This document shows, in pieces, positions 31,005 to 39,963 of a DNA stretch of 55,884 nt. How positions within the stretch are numbered: the stretch's first letter is position 1; every line of letters begins with the position of its first letter. The translations under genes were made by a program, and so were the position numbers. The stretch is from UBA6100 sp049658145 (lineage in GTDB: Bacteria > Actinomycetota > Coriobacteriia > Anaerosomatales > Anaerosomataceae): assembly GCA_049658145.1 (NCBI GenBank), contig JBASOJ010000107.1, forward strand, positions 1 through 55,884, read 5' to 3'. Below the pieces are notes generated by a model. That model was not told the origin of the DNA. It worked only from the letters and a program-made list of their open reading frames with translations, and made no database searches.

Positions 31005-31922
31005 TCAGACCTTCAGATAGCGCCTCATGGCGAGGCCGGAGCCGATGAGACCGATCACGATGCCGGCCACGATCAGTATGAGCGACACCTGCGCCGCGGC
31101 AGCGCCGGTGAGCGTCAGCGGCAGGAACGGCAGCGACTCCTTGGCCGCCGGCAGCACGTAGAGCCACACCAGCGCCAGCGAACCGATCGCGAGCCCGGCA
31201 CCGACGAGGCTCTGGATCACGCCCTCCATAAGAAACGGCGTGCGGATGAACCAGTTGGACGCGCCCACGAGCCGCATGATGCCGATCTCCTTGCGGCGGG
31301 CATAGATCGCGAGCCGGATTGCGTTGCTGATGAAGATCAGGCTGATCACGCCGAGGAGCGCGACGAACACGAGACTCACGGTGCGCAGGATGGACGTGAA
31401 GGCGAACAGCTGGTTGACGATCTGCTGACCGTACTTGAGCGACTTCTCCGGATCGTCCGGACGGTCCGCGACGGCCGCGAACGACGGGCTCGCCTTGATG
31501 GCGTCCACCACGATCATCACGTTGCGCGGATCCTTGAGATCGACGTCGAGGGATGCCGGCAGCGGGTTGCCCTCGAGCTGCTCCACGATCTCGGGGCTGT
31601 CGGCCACCATCGTGTTCTTGAAGTCCTCAAGCGCCTGCTCCTTCGAGGTGTACGTGACGGTCGCCACCTCCGGGTTGGCGAGCAGTTCCTGCTGCAGCGC
31701 ATCCACATCTTCGGTGGCGGCGCCGTCCTTCAGGTACACGCGGATGGAGACCTTCTCCTCCACCGATTGCACGACCTGGCCGAGCAGGAAGCCCGAGCCG
31801 ACGGACACGCCGACGAGCAGCAGCGACAGGTAGATGGTGATGATCGCGCCGAGGCTCATCACCCAGTTGCGCTTGAAGCTGGTGACGGACTCCTTGGCAA
31901 AGTAGCCGAAGTTAATCGCCAT
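31005..31922 (-). CDS. ftsX: Cell division protein FtsX
   Basis: 305-residue permease-like subunit of the FtsEX complex, which transmits ATP hydrolysis across the membrane to peptidoglycan hydrolases at the septum. N-terminal cytoplasmic segment and first helix (MSLGAIITIYLSLLLVGV), a large extracytoplasmic loop (about 45-165), then three membrane helices, with the conserved IRLAIYARRKEIGIMRLVGAS between helices 2 and 3. The start at 31922 overlaps the ftsE stop by 11 nt, showing coupling. Length and topology are typical for Gram-positive FtsX. Confidence 0.95.
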   Translation of the reverse strand: MAINFGYFAKESVTSFKRNWVMSLGAIITIYLSLLLVGVSVGSGFLLGQVVQSVEEKVSIRVYLKDGAATEDVDALQQELLANPEVATVTYTSKEQALEDFKNTMVADSPEIVEQLEGNPLPASLDVDLKDPRNVMIVVDAIKASPSFAAVADRPDDPEKSLKYGQQIVNQLFAFTSILRTVSLVFVALLGVISLIFISNAIRLAIYARRKEIGIMRLVGASNWFIRTPFLMEGVIQSLVGAGLAIGSLALVWLYVLPAAKESLPFLPLTLTGAAAAQVSLILIVAGIVIGLIGSGLAMRRYLKV

Positions 31923-32601
31923 AGCCGTAGACACCTCGGTCCTGGTCACGGACGACCTTGCCACCCTCAAGCGCGATAACGCGCTTGCGCATGGAGTCGA
32001 CCATCTCTCGATCGTGCGTGGCCACCAGCACGGTGGTGCCGGTCTTGTTGATACGGTTGAGCAGGCTCATGATGCCGAGCGAGGTCGCCGGGTCGAGGTT
32101 GCCGGTGGGCTCATCGGCCAGGAGCAGCGGCGGCCGGTTCACGAACGCGCGCGCGATGGACACGCGCTGCTGCTCACCGCCCGACAGCTCATCGGGATAA
32201 CTCTCCATCTTCTCCTCGAGGCCCACCAGGCGCAGCACTTCGGGCACCTGCGTGCGTACGACGTGCTTGCTGCGGCCGATGACCTCGAGCGCGAACGCGA
32301 TGTTCTCGTACGTCGTCTTGTTCGGCAGGAGCTTGAAGTCCTGGAACACGCAGCCGATGTTGCGGCGGAGGAACGGCACCTTCCAGTTCTTCATCTTGGT
32401 GAGGTCCTGCCCCGCCACGACGACCTGGCCCTTGGTGGGCAGCAGTTCGCGCAGCAACAGCCTGATGAAGGTGGACTTGCCAGACCCCGAGGGGCCCACG
32501 AGGAAGACGAACTCACCCTGCTCGATCTCGACGTTACAGTCGTCGAGTGCCGGAGGCTTGTTCGGAACGTAGATCTTGCTGACGCTCCGCATTGAGATCA
32601 T
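31912..32601 (-). CDS. ftsE: Cell division ATP-binding protein FtsE
   Basis: 229-residue ABC ATPase partner of FtsX. Walker A GPSGSGKST, Q-loop VFQDFKLLPNKT (with the FtsE-type DFKLL), signature LSGGEQQR, Walker B LLLADEPTGNLDP and H-loop THD are all present. The start at 32601 is supported by GGAG 6 nt upstream; two longer in-frame starts are less likely. TAGACT at 32637-32642 is a possible -10. First gene of the ftsE-ftsX-ctpA operon. Confidence 0.96.
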   Translation of the reverse strand: MISMRSVSKIYVPNKPPALDDCNVEIEQGEFVFLVGPSGSGKSTFIRLLLRELLPTKGQVVVAGQDLTKMKNWKVPFLRRNIGCVFQDFKLLPNKTTYENIAFALEVIGRSKHVVRTQVPEVLRLVGLEEKMESYPDELSGGEQQRVSIARAFVNRPPLLLADEPTGNLDPATSLGIMSLLNRINKTGTTVLVATHDREMVDSMRKRVIALEGGKVVRDQDRGVYGYGD

Positions 32602-32774
32602 GGGATGCTCCATATCTGTGCGACGATTCCCGCGATAGTCTAGCAGAGTGCGCCCGCTCAGACGCCGCCGGGGACCGTCCGTCACCGAATCTCCACGTCC
32701 GGCAGCGAGAGTCTACCGGCGCGCCGACACTGTCGCCGGACCCGGGTAAGCACGTCGCATGCCGAGTGCGCCGC

Positions 32775-33716
32775 CTACCGCTTCCTCTCGAACAGCTTGC
32801 GCGCGGCCGCTGCGATATCCGGACCCGTGAGGCCGAAGTGCGCCATCAACTCCGCGGGCTCACCCGACGTGCCGAAGACGTCGGCCACGCCCACGCGCGC
32901 CAGCGGCACCGGTGCCAGCTCGCCGAGCGCCTCGGCCACCGCCGACCCCAGCCCGCCGATGATCGAGTGCTCCTCGCACGTCACCACCGCGCCGGTCTTG
33001 CGGGCCGATGCGGCGATCTGCTCAGCGGGAAGCGGCTTGATCGTGGCCACGTCGAGCACCTCGGCGTGGATCCCCTCGAGCTCGAGCTCATCGGCGGCGG
33101 CGAGCGCCTGCTCCACCATCACGCCGCACGCCGCGAGCGTGACGTGCACGCCCTCGCGGAGCACGCGAGCCTGGCCGAGTTCGAAGGTGTAGTCCTCATC
33201 GTAGATGACCGGCACGCCGACGCGGCCGAGCCGGATGTAGAACGGCCCCGGCGTGGCGGCGGCAAGGCGAATGGCGGCCTTGGCGGCCACGAAGTCTGCC
33301 GGCACGAGCACGCGCATGCCCGGAAGCACGCGCATGAGCGCGATGTCCTCGAGCATCTGGTGGCTGCCGCCGTCAGGTCCCACGGTCACGCCCGCGTGCG
33401 TGGGTGTGAGCTTCACGTTCAGGCCCGAGTAGCACACGGTGTTGCGCACCTGGTCGTACGCACGACCGGTGGCGAACACGGCGAAGCTGCCGGTGAACGC
33501 GATCTTGCCGCCCACTGCGAGACCTGCTGCCGTGCCTATCATGTTCTGCTCGGCGATGCCGACGTTGAACAGGCGATCCGGAAACGCCTTGCCGAGCTTG
33601 GCGGTGGTGGTGGAGCCGGAGAGGTCCGCGTCCACGGCCACCACGTCGACGCCTTCGTTCGCAAGTTCGACGAGGGTCTCGCCGAGCGCTTCGCGCGTTG
33701 CGCGCTTCTCGCTCAT
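32775..33716 (-). CDS. Transketolase, C-terminal subunit
   Basis: 313-residue second half of a split transketolase, carrying the pyrimidine-binding and C-terminal domains: ELANEGVDVVAVDADLSGST, the Glu-containing FNVGIAEQNMIGTAAGLA that activates thiamine diphosphate, and GPDGGSHQMLEDIALMR. It pairs with the N-terminal subunit encoded just upstream, with an ATGA overlap, to give an enzyme of the non-oxidative pentose phosphate pathway. Split transketolases are common in anaerobes and archaea. The start lies within the stop of its partner, so equal expression is expected. Confidence 0.95.
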   Translation of the reverse strand: MSEKRATREALGETLVELANEGVDVVAVDADLSGSTTTAKLGKAFPDRLFNVGIAEQNMIGTAAGLAVGGKIAFTGSFAVFATGRAYDQVRNTVCYSGLNVKLTPTHAGVTVGPDGGSHQMLEDIALMRVLPGMRVLVPADFVAAKAAIRLAAATPGPFYIRLGRVGVPVIYDEDYTFELGQARVLREGVHVTLAACGVMVEQALAAADELELEGIHAEVLDVATIKPLPAEQIAASARKTGAVVTCEEHSIIGGLGSAVAEALGELAPVPLARVGVADVFGTSGEPAELMAHFGLTGPDIAAAARKLFERKR

Positions 33717-34621
33717 CGGGCACCCCCTTCGTCCGGTGACGCTTCGGTGAGCAGCGAGCCGACTGCGGCCTCGAGCGCGCCGCCGGCCTGCGCGAGTACC
33801 GCCCCGAGTTCCGCGAGCGCCGTGGCCGTCTGCTCGGCGTTGGGCGCTTTGCCGTGCCAGCCGGCGTCGCCCTCCATGAAGGAGACGCCTTTGCCCTTGA
33901 TGGTGTAGGCGACCACGGCCACGGGCACGCCCTCGATCAGCGGTGGCTCGCTGAGGACCCCCAGCAGGTCCTCGACGTCGTGCCCGCCCACCTCGCGTAC
34001 TTCGAAACCGAATGCGTCGAGCTTCTCGGGCACACCGCCGAGGCACAGCACGCTGTCGCACGCGCCGTCGATCTGCAGGCCGTTGTGATCCACGATGACG
34101 GTGACGTTGTCCAGTCGACGGTGGGCGGCGAACATGGCCGCCTCCCACACCGAGCCTTCCTGCAGCTCGCCGTCGCCCATCAGGCAGAAGACACGGGCAG
34201 GATCGTCGTCCATCCTGAGCGCTGACGCCAGCCCGTTTGCGATGGCGAGCCCCTGCCCGAGCGAGCCGGTGGAGACCTCCACGCCCGCGCACTTCATGCA
34301 GTCGGGGTGACCCTGCAGGATGCTGCCGAGCTTCCGAAGCGTCCCCAGATGATCGCGGCCGAAGTACCCGGCGCCGGCGAGCGCCGCGTAGAGCACGGGC
34401 GCGGCATGACCCTTGGAGAGCACGAAGCGGTCGCGGCCGGACCATGCCGGATCGGCCGGGTTGTGCCGCATCACACCCCAGTACAGGGTGGCGACGATAT
34501 CGGCCGCTGAGAGCGACCCGCCGGGATGGCCGCTTCCAGCCTCGGCGATCATCTCGATGATGTCGTAGCGCATCTGCGCGGCGTGCGCTTCGATCGACGC
34601 CAACAGGGCCGCGTGCGTCAT
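33713..34621 (-). CDS. Transketolase, N-terminal subunit
   Basis: 302-residue thiamine-diphosphate-binding half: EAGSGHPGGSLSAADI, RDRFVLSKGHAAPVLYAAL, GSLGQGLAIANG and the ThDP motif beginning GDGELQEGSVWEA and ending at VDHNGLQ. Combined with the C-terminal subunit it transfers two-carbon units between sugar phosphates. Its ATG overlaps the stop of the yitT-like gene (ATGA), making three coupled genes. Its C terminus (after about 270) is Ala-rich and unconserved. Confidence 0.95.
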   Translation of the reverse strand: MTHAALLASIEAHAAQMRYDIIEMIAEAGSGHPGGSLSAADIVATLYWGVMRHNPADPAWSGRDRFVLSKGHAAPVLYAALAGAGYFGRDHLGTLRKLGSILQGHPDCMKCAGVEVSTGSLGQGLAIANGLASALRMDDDPARVFCLMGDGELQEGSVWEAAMFAAHRRLDNVTVIVDHNGLQIDGACDSVLCLGGVPEKLDAFGFEVREVGGHDVEDLLGVLSEPPLIEGVPVAVVAYTIKGKGVSFMEGDAGWHGKAPNAEQTATALAELGAVLAQAGGALEAAVGSLLTEASPDEGGAR

Positions 34622-35538
34622 AGATCCGCCCCTATCTCCTTGAAGCCTTCACCGAGTGCTTCATGCACATCGGCGATCACAACGAACGCCTTCGGATCCA
34701 CCGCATGGACGAGCGCTTTGAGAGCGTCGATCTCGCGTCGCGACACCACGGTGAAGACCATCTCACGGGGCTCGGCCGAGTACAGACCCCTGGCCATGAT
34801 GCCTGTCGCGCCACGGCCCAGCTGGTGCAGCACCGCATCGGCAACGCGGCCCGGCTCGTCGCAGATGATGAAGGCGGCCTTCTCCACGGAGAGGCCCTCC
34901 TGTACTATATCGATCACCGCGCCCATCACGAACACCGCCACAGCGCCATAGAGCGCCAGGTCCGGGCCAAGCACGATCGCCGCCACGAGCGTCACCATGG
35001 CATCGGCGATCAGCATGAGCTGCCCGATGCCGAGGTTGACCTTCTCCACGAGCAGCTGCGCCACGATGTCGGTGCCACCGGTGTTGCCGCGCGCCTTGAA
35101 GACGAGCCCCATGCCGATGCCGGTGACCACACCACCGTAGAGGACGGCGAGCAGCCGATCGTTCGCGGCAAGATGCGGCGTGAAGGGCGCGAGCAGATCG
35201 ACCGCCACCGAGAGCGCCACCATGCCGTAAACCGTCCGGGCACCGTAGCGCCAGCCTTTGATCGACACGCCGATCACGAGCAGGATGCCGTTCATCACGA
35301 GCATCTGCACGCCGATGGGCACGCTGATGCCGAACTTGTCCTGGAAGAGGTAGTAGAAGACCGTGGCCAGGCCCGACACGCCGCCTGCGGCGAGCTTGTT
35401 GGGGATCAGGAACGCGTTCAGGCCCCACGCGACGATGAGGATACCGATGGTCATGAGCGCGTAGTCGCGAACGCGACGGCTCTTGAGCACGGCCGACGGC
35501 GTGGCCCTGGACAGCGCTCGCTTCACCTCCGCCGACAT
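34618..35538 (-). CDS. YitT-family membrane protein (DUF161 + DUF2179)
   Basis: 306 residues. Five or six membrane helices (about 25-180) with the family block GLNAFLIPNKLAAGGVSGLA, then FKARGNTGGTDIVAQLL, followed by a cytoplasmic DUF2179 domain (REMVFTVVSRREIDALKALV). Function unknown; some homologues are linked to amino-acid or ion transport. Coupling to a split transketolase by a 4-nt overlap is unusual and may only reflect operon packing. GGGAGG lies upstream of the start. Confidence 0.9.
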   Translation of the reverse strand: MSAEVKRALSRATPSAVLKSRRVRDYALMTIGILIVAWGLNAFLIPNKLAAGGVSGLATVFYYLFQDKFGISVPIGVQMLVMNGILLVIGVSIKGWRYGARTVYGMVALSVAVDLLAPFTPHLAANDRLLAVLYGGVVTGIGMGLVFKARGNTGGTDIVAQLLVEKVNLGIGQLMLIADAMVTLVAAIVLGPDLALYGAVAVFVMGAVIDIVQEGLSVEKAAFIICDEPGRVADAVLHQLGRGATGIMARGLYSAEPREMVFTVVSRREIDALKALVHAVDPKAFVVIADVHEALGEGFKEIGADL

Positions 35539-35555
35539 GCCCGCCTCCCTGGGAT

Positions 35556-36668
35556 CTATGCGCCCTGCTCTTCGGACACTCGCCAGCGATGATAGCCGAT
35601 GACGAACTCGTCCAGATCGCCGTCCAGCACGCCGTTCACGTCGCCCGTCTCGATGCCGGTGCGCACGTCCTTCACCATCTGGTACGGGTACAGCACGTAG
35701 TTGCGGATCTGGCTGCCGAAGGAGATCTCCTGCCGCTCGCCCTTGAGGGCGTCGAGCTCCGCAAGGCGCTTGGCCTCTTCAAGTTCGTACAGGCGCGAGC
35801 GGAGGATCTTCATGGCGGTCTCTTTGTTCTTGAGCTGGCTCTTCTCGTTCTGACAGGTGACCACCAGACCGCTCGGCATGTGCGTGATGCGCACCGCCGA
35901 GTCCGTGGTGTTCACGCTCTGGCCACCGGGGCCGCTCGAGCGGTACACGTCCACGCGGATGTCCTCGTCGCGGATCTCCACGACCACGTTGTCGGGAAGG
36001 ACCGGGAGCACCTCCACCCGCGCGAAGGTGGTCTGGCGGCGCTTCTTCTCGTCGGTAGGGCTGATGCGTACGAGGCGGTGCACGCCATTCTCCGAGGCGA
36101 GCATGCCGTACGCGTTGCGGCCGTGGACGGTGAAGACGGCGCGGTCGATACCGAGTTCCACGCCGGCGGGCGCGTCGTGCACGTCGACCTTCCACTTCCG
36201 GATGCCCGCGTACTTGACGAGCATCTTCATGAGCATCTCGGCCCAGTCCTGCGCCTCAAGGCCGCCCTGGCCGGGAAGGATGGTGACGAGGGCGTCCCCG
36301 TGATCGAACTCGCCGGTGAACCAGGTGGCGAGCTCCAGGTCGTTGGTGGCGCGCGTGAGGTCCTTCAGCCCGGCAGCGGTCTCGGTGCCAAGCTCCTCGT
36401 CGCCTTCCGCGACCGCGAGCTCGTTGGCGACCTCGATCTCGTCGAGCGCGCTGACGAGCGACTCGTAACCCTCGATCTCGTCGCGCAGGCCCGAGGCCTG
36501 TGCCATGACCTGCTGGGCGGCCGACTGGTCGTCCCAGAAGTCGGGCGCGGTGGTGCGCTCCTCGAGCGCGGCAAGCTCGGTTCGCTTCGCGTCGAGGTGG
36601 AGGTACACGGCGATGTGCGATACGCGCTCGCGGAGCGCCTGGATGTCTGCGTTGCGGTCTTCGATCAC
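35556..36668 (-). CDS. prfB: Peptide chain release factor 2
   Basis: 370-residue class I release factor. Helical domain 1, then the RF2 core with GQGGLEAQDWAEMLMKML, the GGQ loop SSGPGGQSVNTT (GGQ at 248-250) and NEKSQLKNKETAMKIL. The stop-codon recognition tripeptide, SPF in typical RF2, reads SPT (203-205) in RLVRISPTDEKKRR. The overall sequence is RF2-like, not RF1 (no PxT in the RF1 context). The usual programmed frameshift near codon 25 is absent; the frame is continuous from a GTG start. It lies 18 nt upstream of yitT and is probably the first gene of the prfB-yitT-transketolase operon. Confidence 0.93.
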   Translation of the reverse strand: MIEDRNADIQALRERVSHIAVYLHLDAKRTELAALEERTTAPDFWDDQSAAQQVMAQASGLRDEIEGYESLVSALDEIEVANELAVAEGDEELGTETAAGLKDLTRATNDLELATWFTGEFDHGDALVTILPGQGGLEAQDWAEMLMKMLVKYAGIRKWKVDVHDAPAGVELGIDRAVFTVHGRNAYGMLASENGVHRLVRISPTDEKKRRQTTFARVEVLPVLPDNVVVEIRDEDIRVDVYRSSGPGGQSVNTTDSAVRITHMPSGLVVTCQNEKSQLKNKETAMKILRSRLYELEEAKRLAELDALKGERQEISFGSQIRNYVLYPYQMVKDVRTGIETGDVNGVLDGDLDEFVIGYHRWRVSEEQGA

Positions 36669-36720
36669 GGGAGTTCCGTCCGTATCCGGGAGCGCCAGGA
36701 AGGTGCCTTAGGGCAGACGG

Positions 36721-36726
36721 ATTGTA
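36721..36726 (-). promoter_or_regulatory. prfB promoter -10
   Basis: TACAAT on the minus strand within GTGCTACAATC, a context also seen before secA (47391). About 52 nt upstream of the prfB start; -35 weak. Confidence 0.4.
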
Positions 36727-36729
36727 GCA

Positions 36730-37123
36730 CTACAGCCCGATCCAGGCCGGGCCCTCGTAGATGGTCGGCCAGGTTTCAATCACGTGATCGGCCTCTTCTG
36801 CCGAAGCAGTGTAGACGTGGCTGCCAAGGCGCACGCTATGGAAGCGGAAGAGTCTCATCTTTCGGCGAACTGTACGCCCCCGGCCGGACCACGATCGTGT
36901 CAAGCGCATCGGCAACGGCCGCGGCGTACGTGATCGTCTCGAACGGCTCAGCCTCCGAGCCACGACCCGGAGCATTCACGCCGACCGTGTCGTCCACCCA
37001 GTAGGTGTCGACGGTGACCGGCTGGGCTATCCCCGCCGGAGCGCCGATGGGCACCATCACTCCCGTCAGCACCGCGATCACGGCAGCCCTCGGGCACACC
37101 CCCGCAGACCAGACGGGGCGCAT
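36730..37123 (-). pseudogene. Remnant of a secreted beta-helix/DUF5648 protein gene
   Basis: Two out-of-frame pieces lie in one stretch. The 5' piece (from 37123, immediately after the subtilase stop) has a signal peptide (AVIAVLTGVMVPIGAPAGIA) and the opening of a DUF1565-type right-handed beta-helix (YWVDDTVGV, EPFETITYAAAVADALDTIV). The 3' piece, in another frame and ending at 36730, is one degenerate DUF5648 repeat (FRFHSVRLGSHVYTASAEEA, then EGPAW). The middle of the gene is missing. It resembles a full exoprotein reduced by a large internal deletion; the repeat is far more diverged than those of the two neighbours. Confidence 0.7.
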
Positions 37124-39886
37124 CTACTGCCCGAGATAGAACGCGGCACCATCGAGCGTGTATATGTGCGAAAGGTTGGCGATGACGCTGTCGCGCTCGG
37201 ACGCATCGGCGGTGTAGAAGTGCGTGCCGTTGAGGCGATTGTAGAACCGCCAGACCATCGGCTTCGTGCCGCCGCCGCCATCGGCGGATACATTGTAGGC
37301 TGGGCCTTCATAGGCGTAGAGGTGCGCGAGGGTGGCCTGCACGTTGGCCTTCTCGCTCTCACTCGCGGTGTAGAAGTGGGTTCCCGTCGACGGCTTGTAG
37401 AAGCGGTACAGCGGGGTTGTGTTGTTGGCGGGGTTCAGCCGGTAGGCCTCGCCCTCGAAGGCGTAGATGTGCGAAAGCGTGGCCTGCACGCTTGCCTTCT
37501 CCGCCTCATCGGCGGTGTAGAAGTGCGTGCCGAGATGGCCGTTGTAGAAGCGGTAAACGGACACGGGATCGGCCACCTCGGCGACGGTGATCGTGACTGT
37601 CTCCAAGTCGGCAACCGCACCGTCGGAGACGACGACCGTGACGTCGTAGGAGCCGGGACCCTGGGCCTCAGTGGGCGTCCAGGTGAAGGCGCCGCCCACG
37701 GTGATCGCGGCGCCTGAAGGCGCGCCGGAGCCGAGCGAGTAGCGGAGCGTCTGGGCGGGCAGATCGGCGTCGGTCGCGCTCGCCGTGAAGGAAAGGAGCG
37801 CGAGCTCGTCCACGCTCTGGTTCCCGATGGCGGAGAGCACCGGAGCGATGTTGGGCGTCACCGTGATCGTGAACGTCCCCGTGCCGCCCGCAAGCCCGAA
37901 GGCATCGCGCAGGGTGACGGAGACAAGCGCCGAGCCGCTCGCGGCAGCAGCCGGTGTGAACGTGAGTGTCCCCATAGAACCGATGGCCGGCTGCACGGAG
38001 AAGAGCGCTGTGTTGTCACTCGTGACTTCAAAGGTGACCGACTCCGTCTCGAACGGACCGGGCGAGATATCCGTCGCCCACACGGCCGAGTAGGCGCCCG
38101 AGTTCTCGGCGAGGGCGACATCGGATCCGGCTGTGAAGCTCGGAGGATCGTTCACCGGTGTGACCGTGATCGACACGGTCGCGAAGTTCGAGTAGTACGA
38201 ACCGTCGAAGGCCCGGTAGGTGAACTGGTCGAGACCCCAGTAGTTGGCATCCGGCGTGTACGTGAAGGAGCCATCTGCACTGAGCGTGAGCTCGCCGTGC
38301 GAGGGGCCGGACGCACCTTCACGCGAGGCGGTGAGCCCGTCGCCCTTCGGGTCGGTGTCGCCCACGAGCACACCATTTGCGGCCGGAACGATCAGCTGCA
38401 AATCCTCGGCCGCGACGTACGAGTCGTCATCCGCCACCGGCGTCGGCGTCACAACACCCCGGGCATTGAGCCTGCCGCCCGTCGCGCAGTACGGCGTCAG
38501 CGCCGCTTTCGGGTCGACCGTGCCCATGATCGCCGCTTTGAGCTCGGTCCAGCCGAGTGATGGCCGCGACGACAGGATCAGCGCGGCAACACCCGCAACG
38601 TGCGGCGTGGCCATCGAGGTGCCACTCATGTAGACATATGGGCGCTCCGGATCCGGATACGTACTGCCGATCATCTGCCCGGGCGCGAACAGGTCGACCT
38701 TCGTGGCGGAGTAGTTTGAGAAACTCGCCATCACGTCGTCGGCATCCGATGCGCCGACCGCGAGGATGTTGCCCAGGTCGTACGATGCCGGGAAGAGGTA
38801 CCAGCTGCTGTTGGGCGGGTAGTAGTCATCGCCGAGCATGCCGCCGGGGAACGAGCCCGAGATGTCCAGACCGTCATTGCCTGCGGCAGCCACGAACAGG
38901 CTGTCGGTCGCCGCGATCGCATCGTAGAGCGACGGGCTGTACGGCCCCCAGCCGCCATACGAGTTGCTCGTGAGGTCCGCGCCAATCGCGCGGGAGTACT
39001 GCATCGCCTCGATCATGTCGGATGACGAAAACTCGCCGACGGCATTTCCCGCTTTGATCGCCACGATCGACACATCCCAGTTGATGCCCGTAACCCCGGT
39101 ACCGTTGTTCCCCGATGCGCCGATCGTACCGGCGCAGTGCGTCCCGTGGCCGTGATCGTCCATCGGGTCTCCGTTGTTGGCCACGGCGTTCCAGCCGTGC
39201 ACGTCGTCAACGTAGCCGTTGGCGTCGTCGTCAAGCCCGTTGCCCGCAATCTCGCCCGGGTTGGTCCACATGTTGGCCACCAGATCGGGATGCGTGTAGT
39301 CCACACCGGTATCGATCACCGCGACGAGAACGCTCGCCGAGCCGGTTGTGACCGCCCAGGCCTCCGGGGCGTCGATGTCCGCATCGGGAGTGCCCGAGAA
39401 GGTGGTGGTGCCGTCGCTGTAATACACCTGACCGGTGTTATTGAGGCCCCAGAGCAGGCCGAAGCCCGGGTCATTCGGCGTGGAGGCGAGATGATACGTC
39501 TGGTTGGGCTCGGCGTAGCGGACGCCGGACATCGCCGAGTAGGCGCTCACCGACTGCGCCACCCCGGCGCCGGGGGCGAGCTTCACGAGCTCAAGCCCGG
39601 GAACCAGCGTGTAGGAACGTACGGCCCTGTTGCCGCGCATCGCGTGCACCGTCTGGCGCACGGACGCGGGCACGACCGGGTCGAAGCGAACGAGGATCTC
39701 ATCGGCCGTATAGTCGTTCGGCCTCCCGCCGGGAGCAGAAGCCGCGGCAACAGCAATGCCTGGCGCTGACGCGGCCTGCGAGCTGGCCGCGAGCGCGAGC
39801 GCCGTCGGTGCCGAAAGAACGACGGAGGCCACCGCGAGCCATGCCGCCGCGCGCAGTGCGATTCTCGGCTTCCGCACACCAGCCAC
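37124..39886 (-). CDS. Secreted S8 subtilase with Ig/cadherin-like domains and DUF5648 repeats
   Basis: About 920 residues. Signal peptide (KPRIALRAAAWLAVASVVLS...), an I9-like propeptide region (ILVRFDP...GLELVKLAPG), then the subtilase with catalytic D192 (VIDTGVDYTHPD), H247 (HGHGTHCAG) and S424 (SGTSMATPHVAG). Behind it come a cadherin-like/VCBS repeat (VADDDSYVAAEDL, DGSFTYTPDANYWGLDQFTY), two Ig-like repeats, and three C-terminal DUF5648 repeats (GTHFYTAD, GTHFYTAS, GTHFYTAD). The start is set at GTG 39886, 5 nt after GGGAGG; an upstream GTG at 39931 lies inside a hairpin. Expected to be exported by Sec and held at the cell surface (inference). Confidence 0.9.
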   Translation of the reverse strand: MAGVRKPRIALRAAAWLAVASVVLSAPTALALAASSQAASAPGIAVAAASAPGGRPNDYTADEILVRFDPVVPASVRQTVHAMRGNRAVRSYTLVPGLELVKLAPGAGVAQSVSAYSAMSGVRYAEPNQTYHLASTPNDPGFGLLWGLNNTGQVYYSDGTTTFSGTPDADIDAPEAWAVTTGSASVLVAVIDTGVDYTHPDLVANMWTNPGEIAGNGLDDDANGYVDDVHGWNAVANNGDPMDDHGHGTHCAGTIGASGNNGTGVTGINWDVSIVAIKAGNAVGEFSSSDMIEAMQYSRAIGADLTSNSYGGWGPYSPSLYDAIAATDSLFVAAAGNDGLDISGSFPGGMLGDDYYPPNSSWYLFPASYDLGNILAVGASDADDVMASFSNYSATKVDLFAPGQMIGSTYPDPERPYVYMSGTSMATPHVAGVAALILSSRPSLGWTELKAAIMGTVDPKAALTPYCATGGRLNARGVVTPTPVADDDSYVAAEDLQLIVPAANGVLVGDTDPKGDGLTASREGASGPSHGELTLSADGSFTYTPDANYWGLDQFTYRAFDGSYYSNFATVSITVTPVNDPPSFTAGSDVALAENSGAYSAVWATDISPGPFETESVTFEVTSDNTALFSVQPAIGSMGTLTFTPAAAASGSALVSVTLRDAFGLAGGTGTFTITVTPNIAPVLSAIGNQSVDELALLSFTASATDADLPAQTLRYSLGSGAPSGAAITVGGAFTWTPTEAQGPGSYDVTVVVSDGAVADLETVTITVAEVADPVSVYRFYNGHLGTHFYTADEAEKASVQATLSHIYAFEGEAYRLNPANNTTPLYRFYKPSTGTHFYTASESEKANVQATLAHLYAYEGPAYNVSADGGGGTKPMVWRFYNRLNGTHFYTADASERDSVIANLSHIYTLDGAAFYLGQ
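37127..37560 (-). repeat. Three DUF5648-type repeats (copy in the subtilase)
   Basis: Each unit of about 45 residues follows (V/L)YRFY..x.GTHFYTA(D/S)E.E...V...L.(H)IYxxEGxAY. The second and third units are almost identical in protein, and largely in DNA, to the corresponding units at 39967-40401. Confidence 0.85.
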
Positions 39887-39910
39887 GCCGGCCTCCCAGG
39901 TGTCGATCCC

Positions 39911-39938
39911 CGCTAGAGTGGACACGTCCACTCTAGCG
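39911..39938. repeat. 28-bp inverted repeat before the subtilase gene
   Basis: Perfect 13-bp arms CGCTAGAGTGGAC / GTCCACTCTAGCG separated by 2 bp, 25 nt upstream of the chosen subtilase start. No T-run on either strand, so an operator or 5'-UTR hairpin is more likely than a terminator. CGCTAGAG recurs at 44509-44516 ahead of the 1477-residue protein gene. Confidence 0.7.
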
Positions 39939-39963
39939 AAAACCGCACCTCTACGCGTTGGCC

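Noticed and set aside
36560..36668. RF2 programmed +1 frameshift site
   Set aside because: The frame is open from the start; no in-frame TGA and no slippery CTT-TGA context was found.
39911..39938. Intrinsic terminator for the lipase-like gene
   Set aside because: The hairpin is strong, but no T-run follows on the minus strand and it lies 25 nt before the next gene's start codon.
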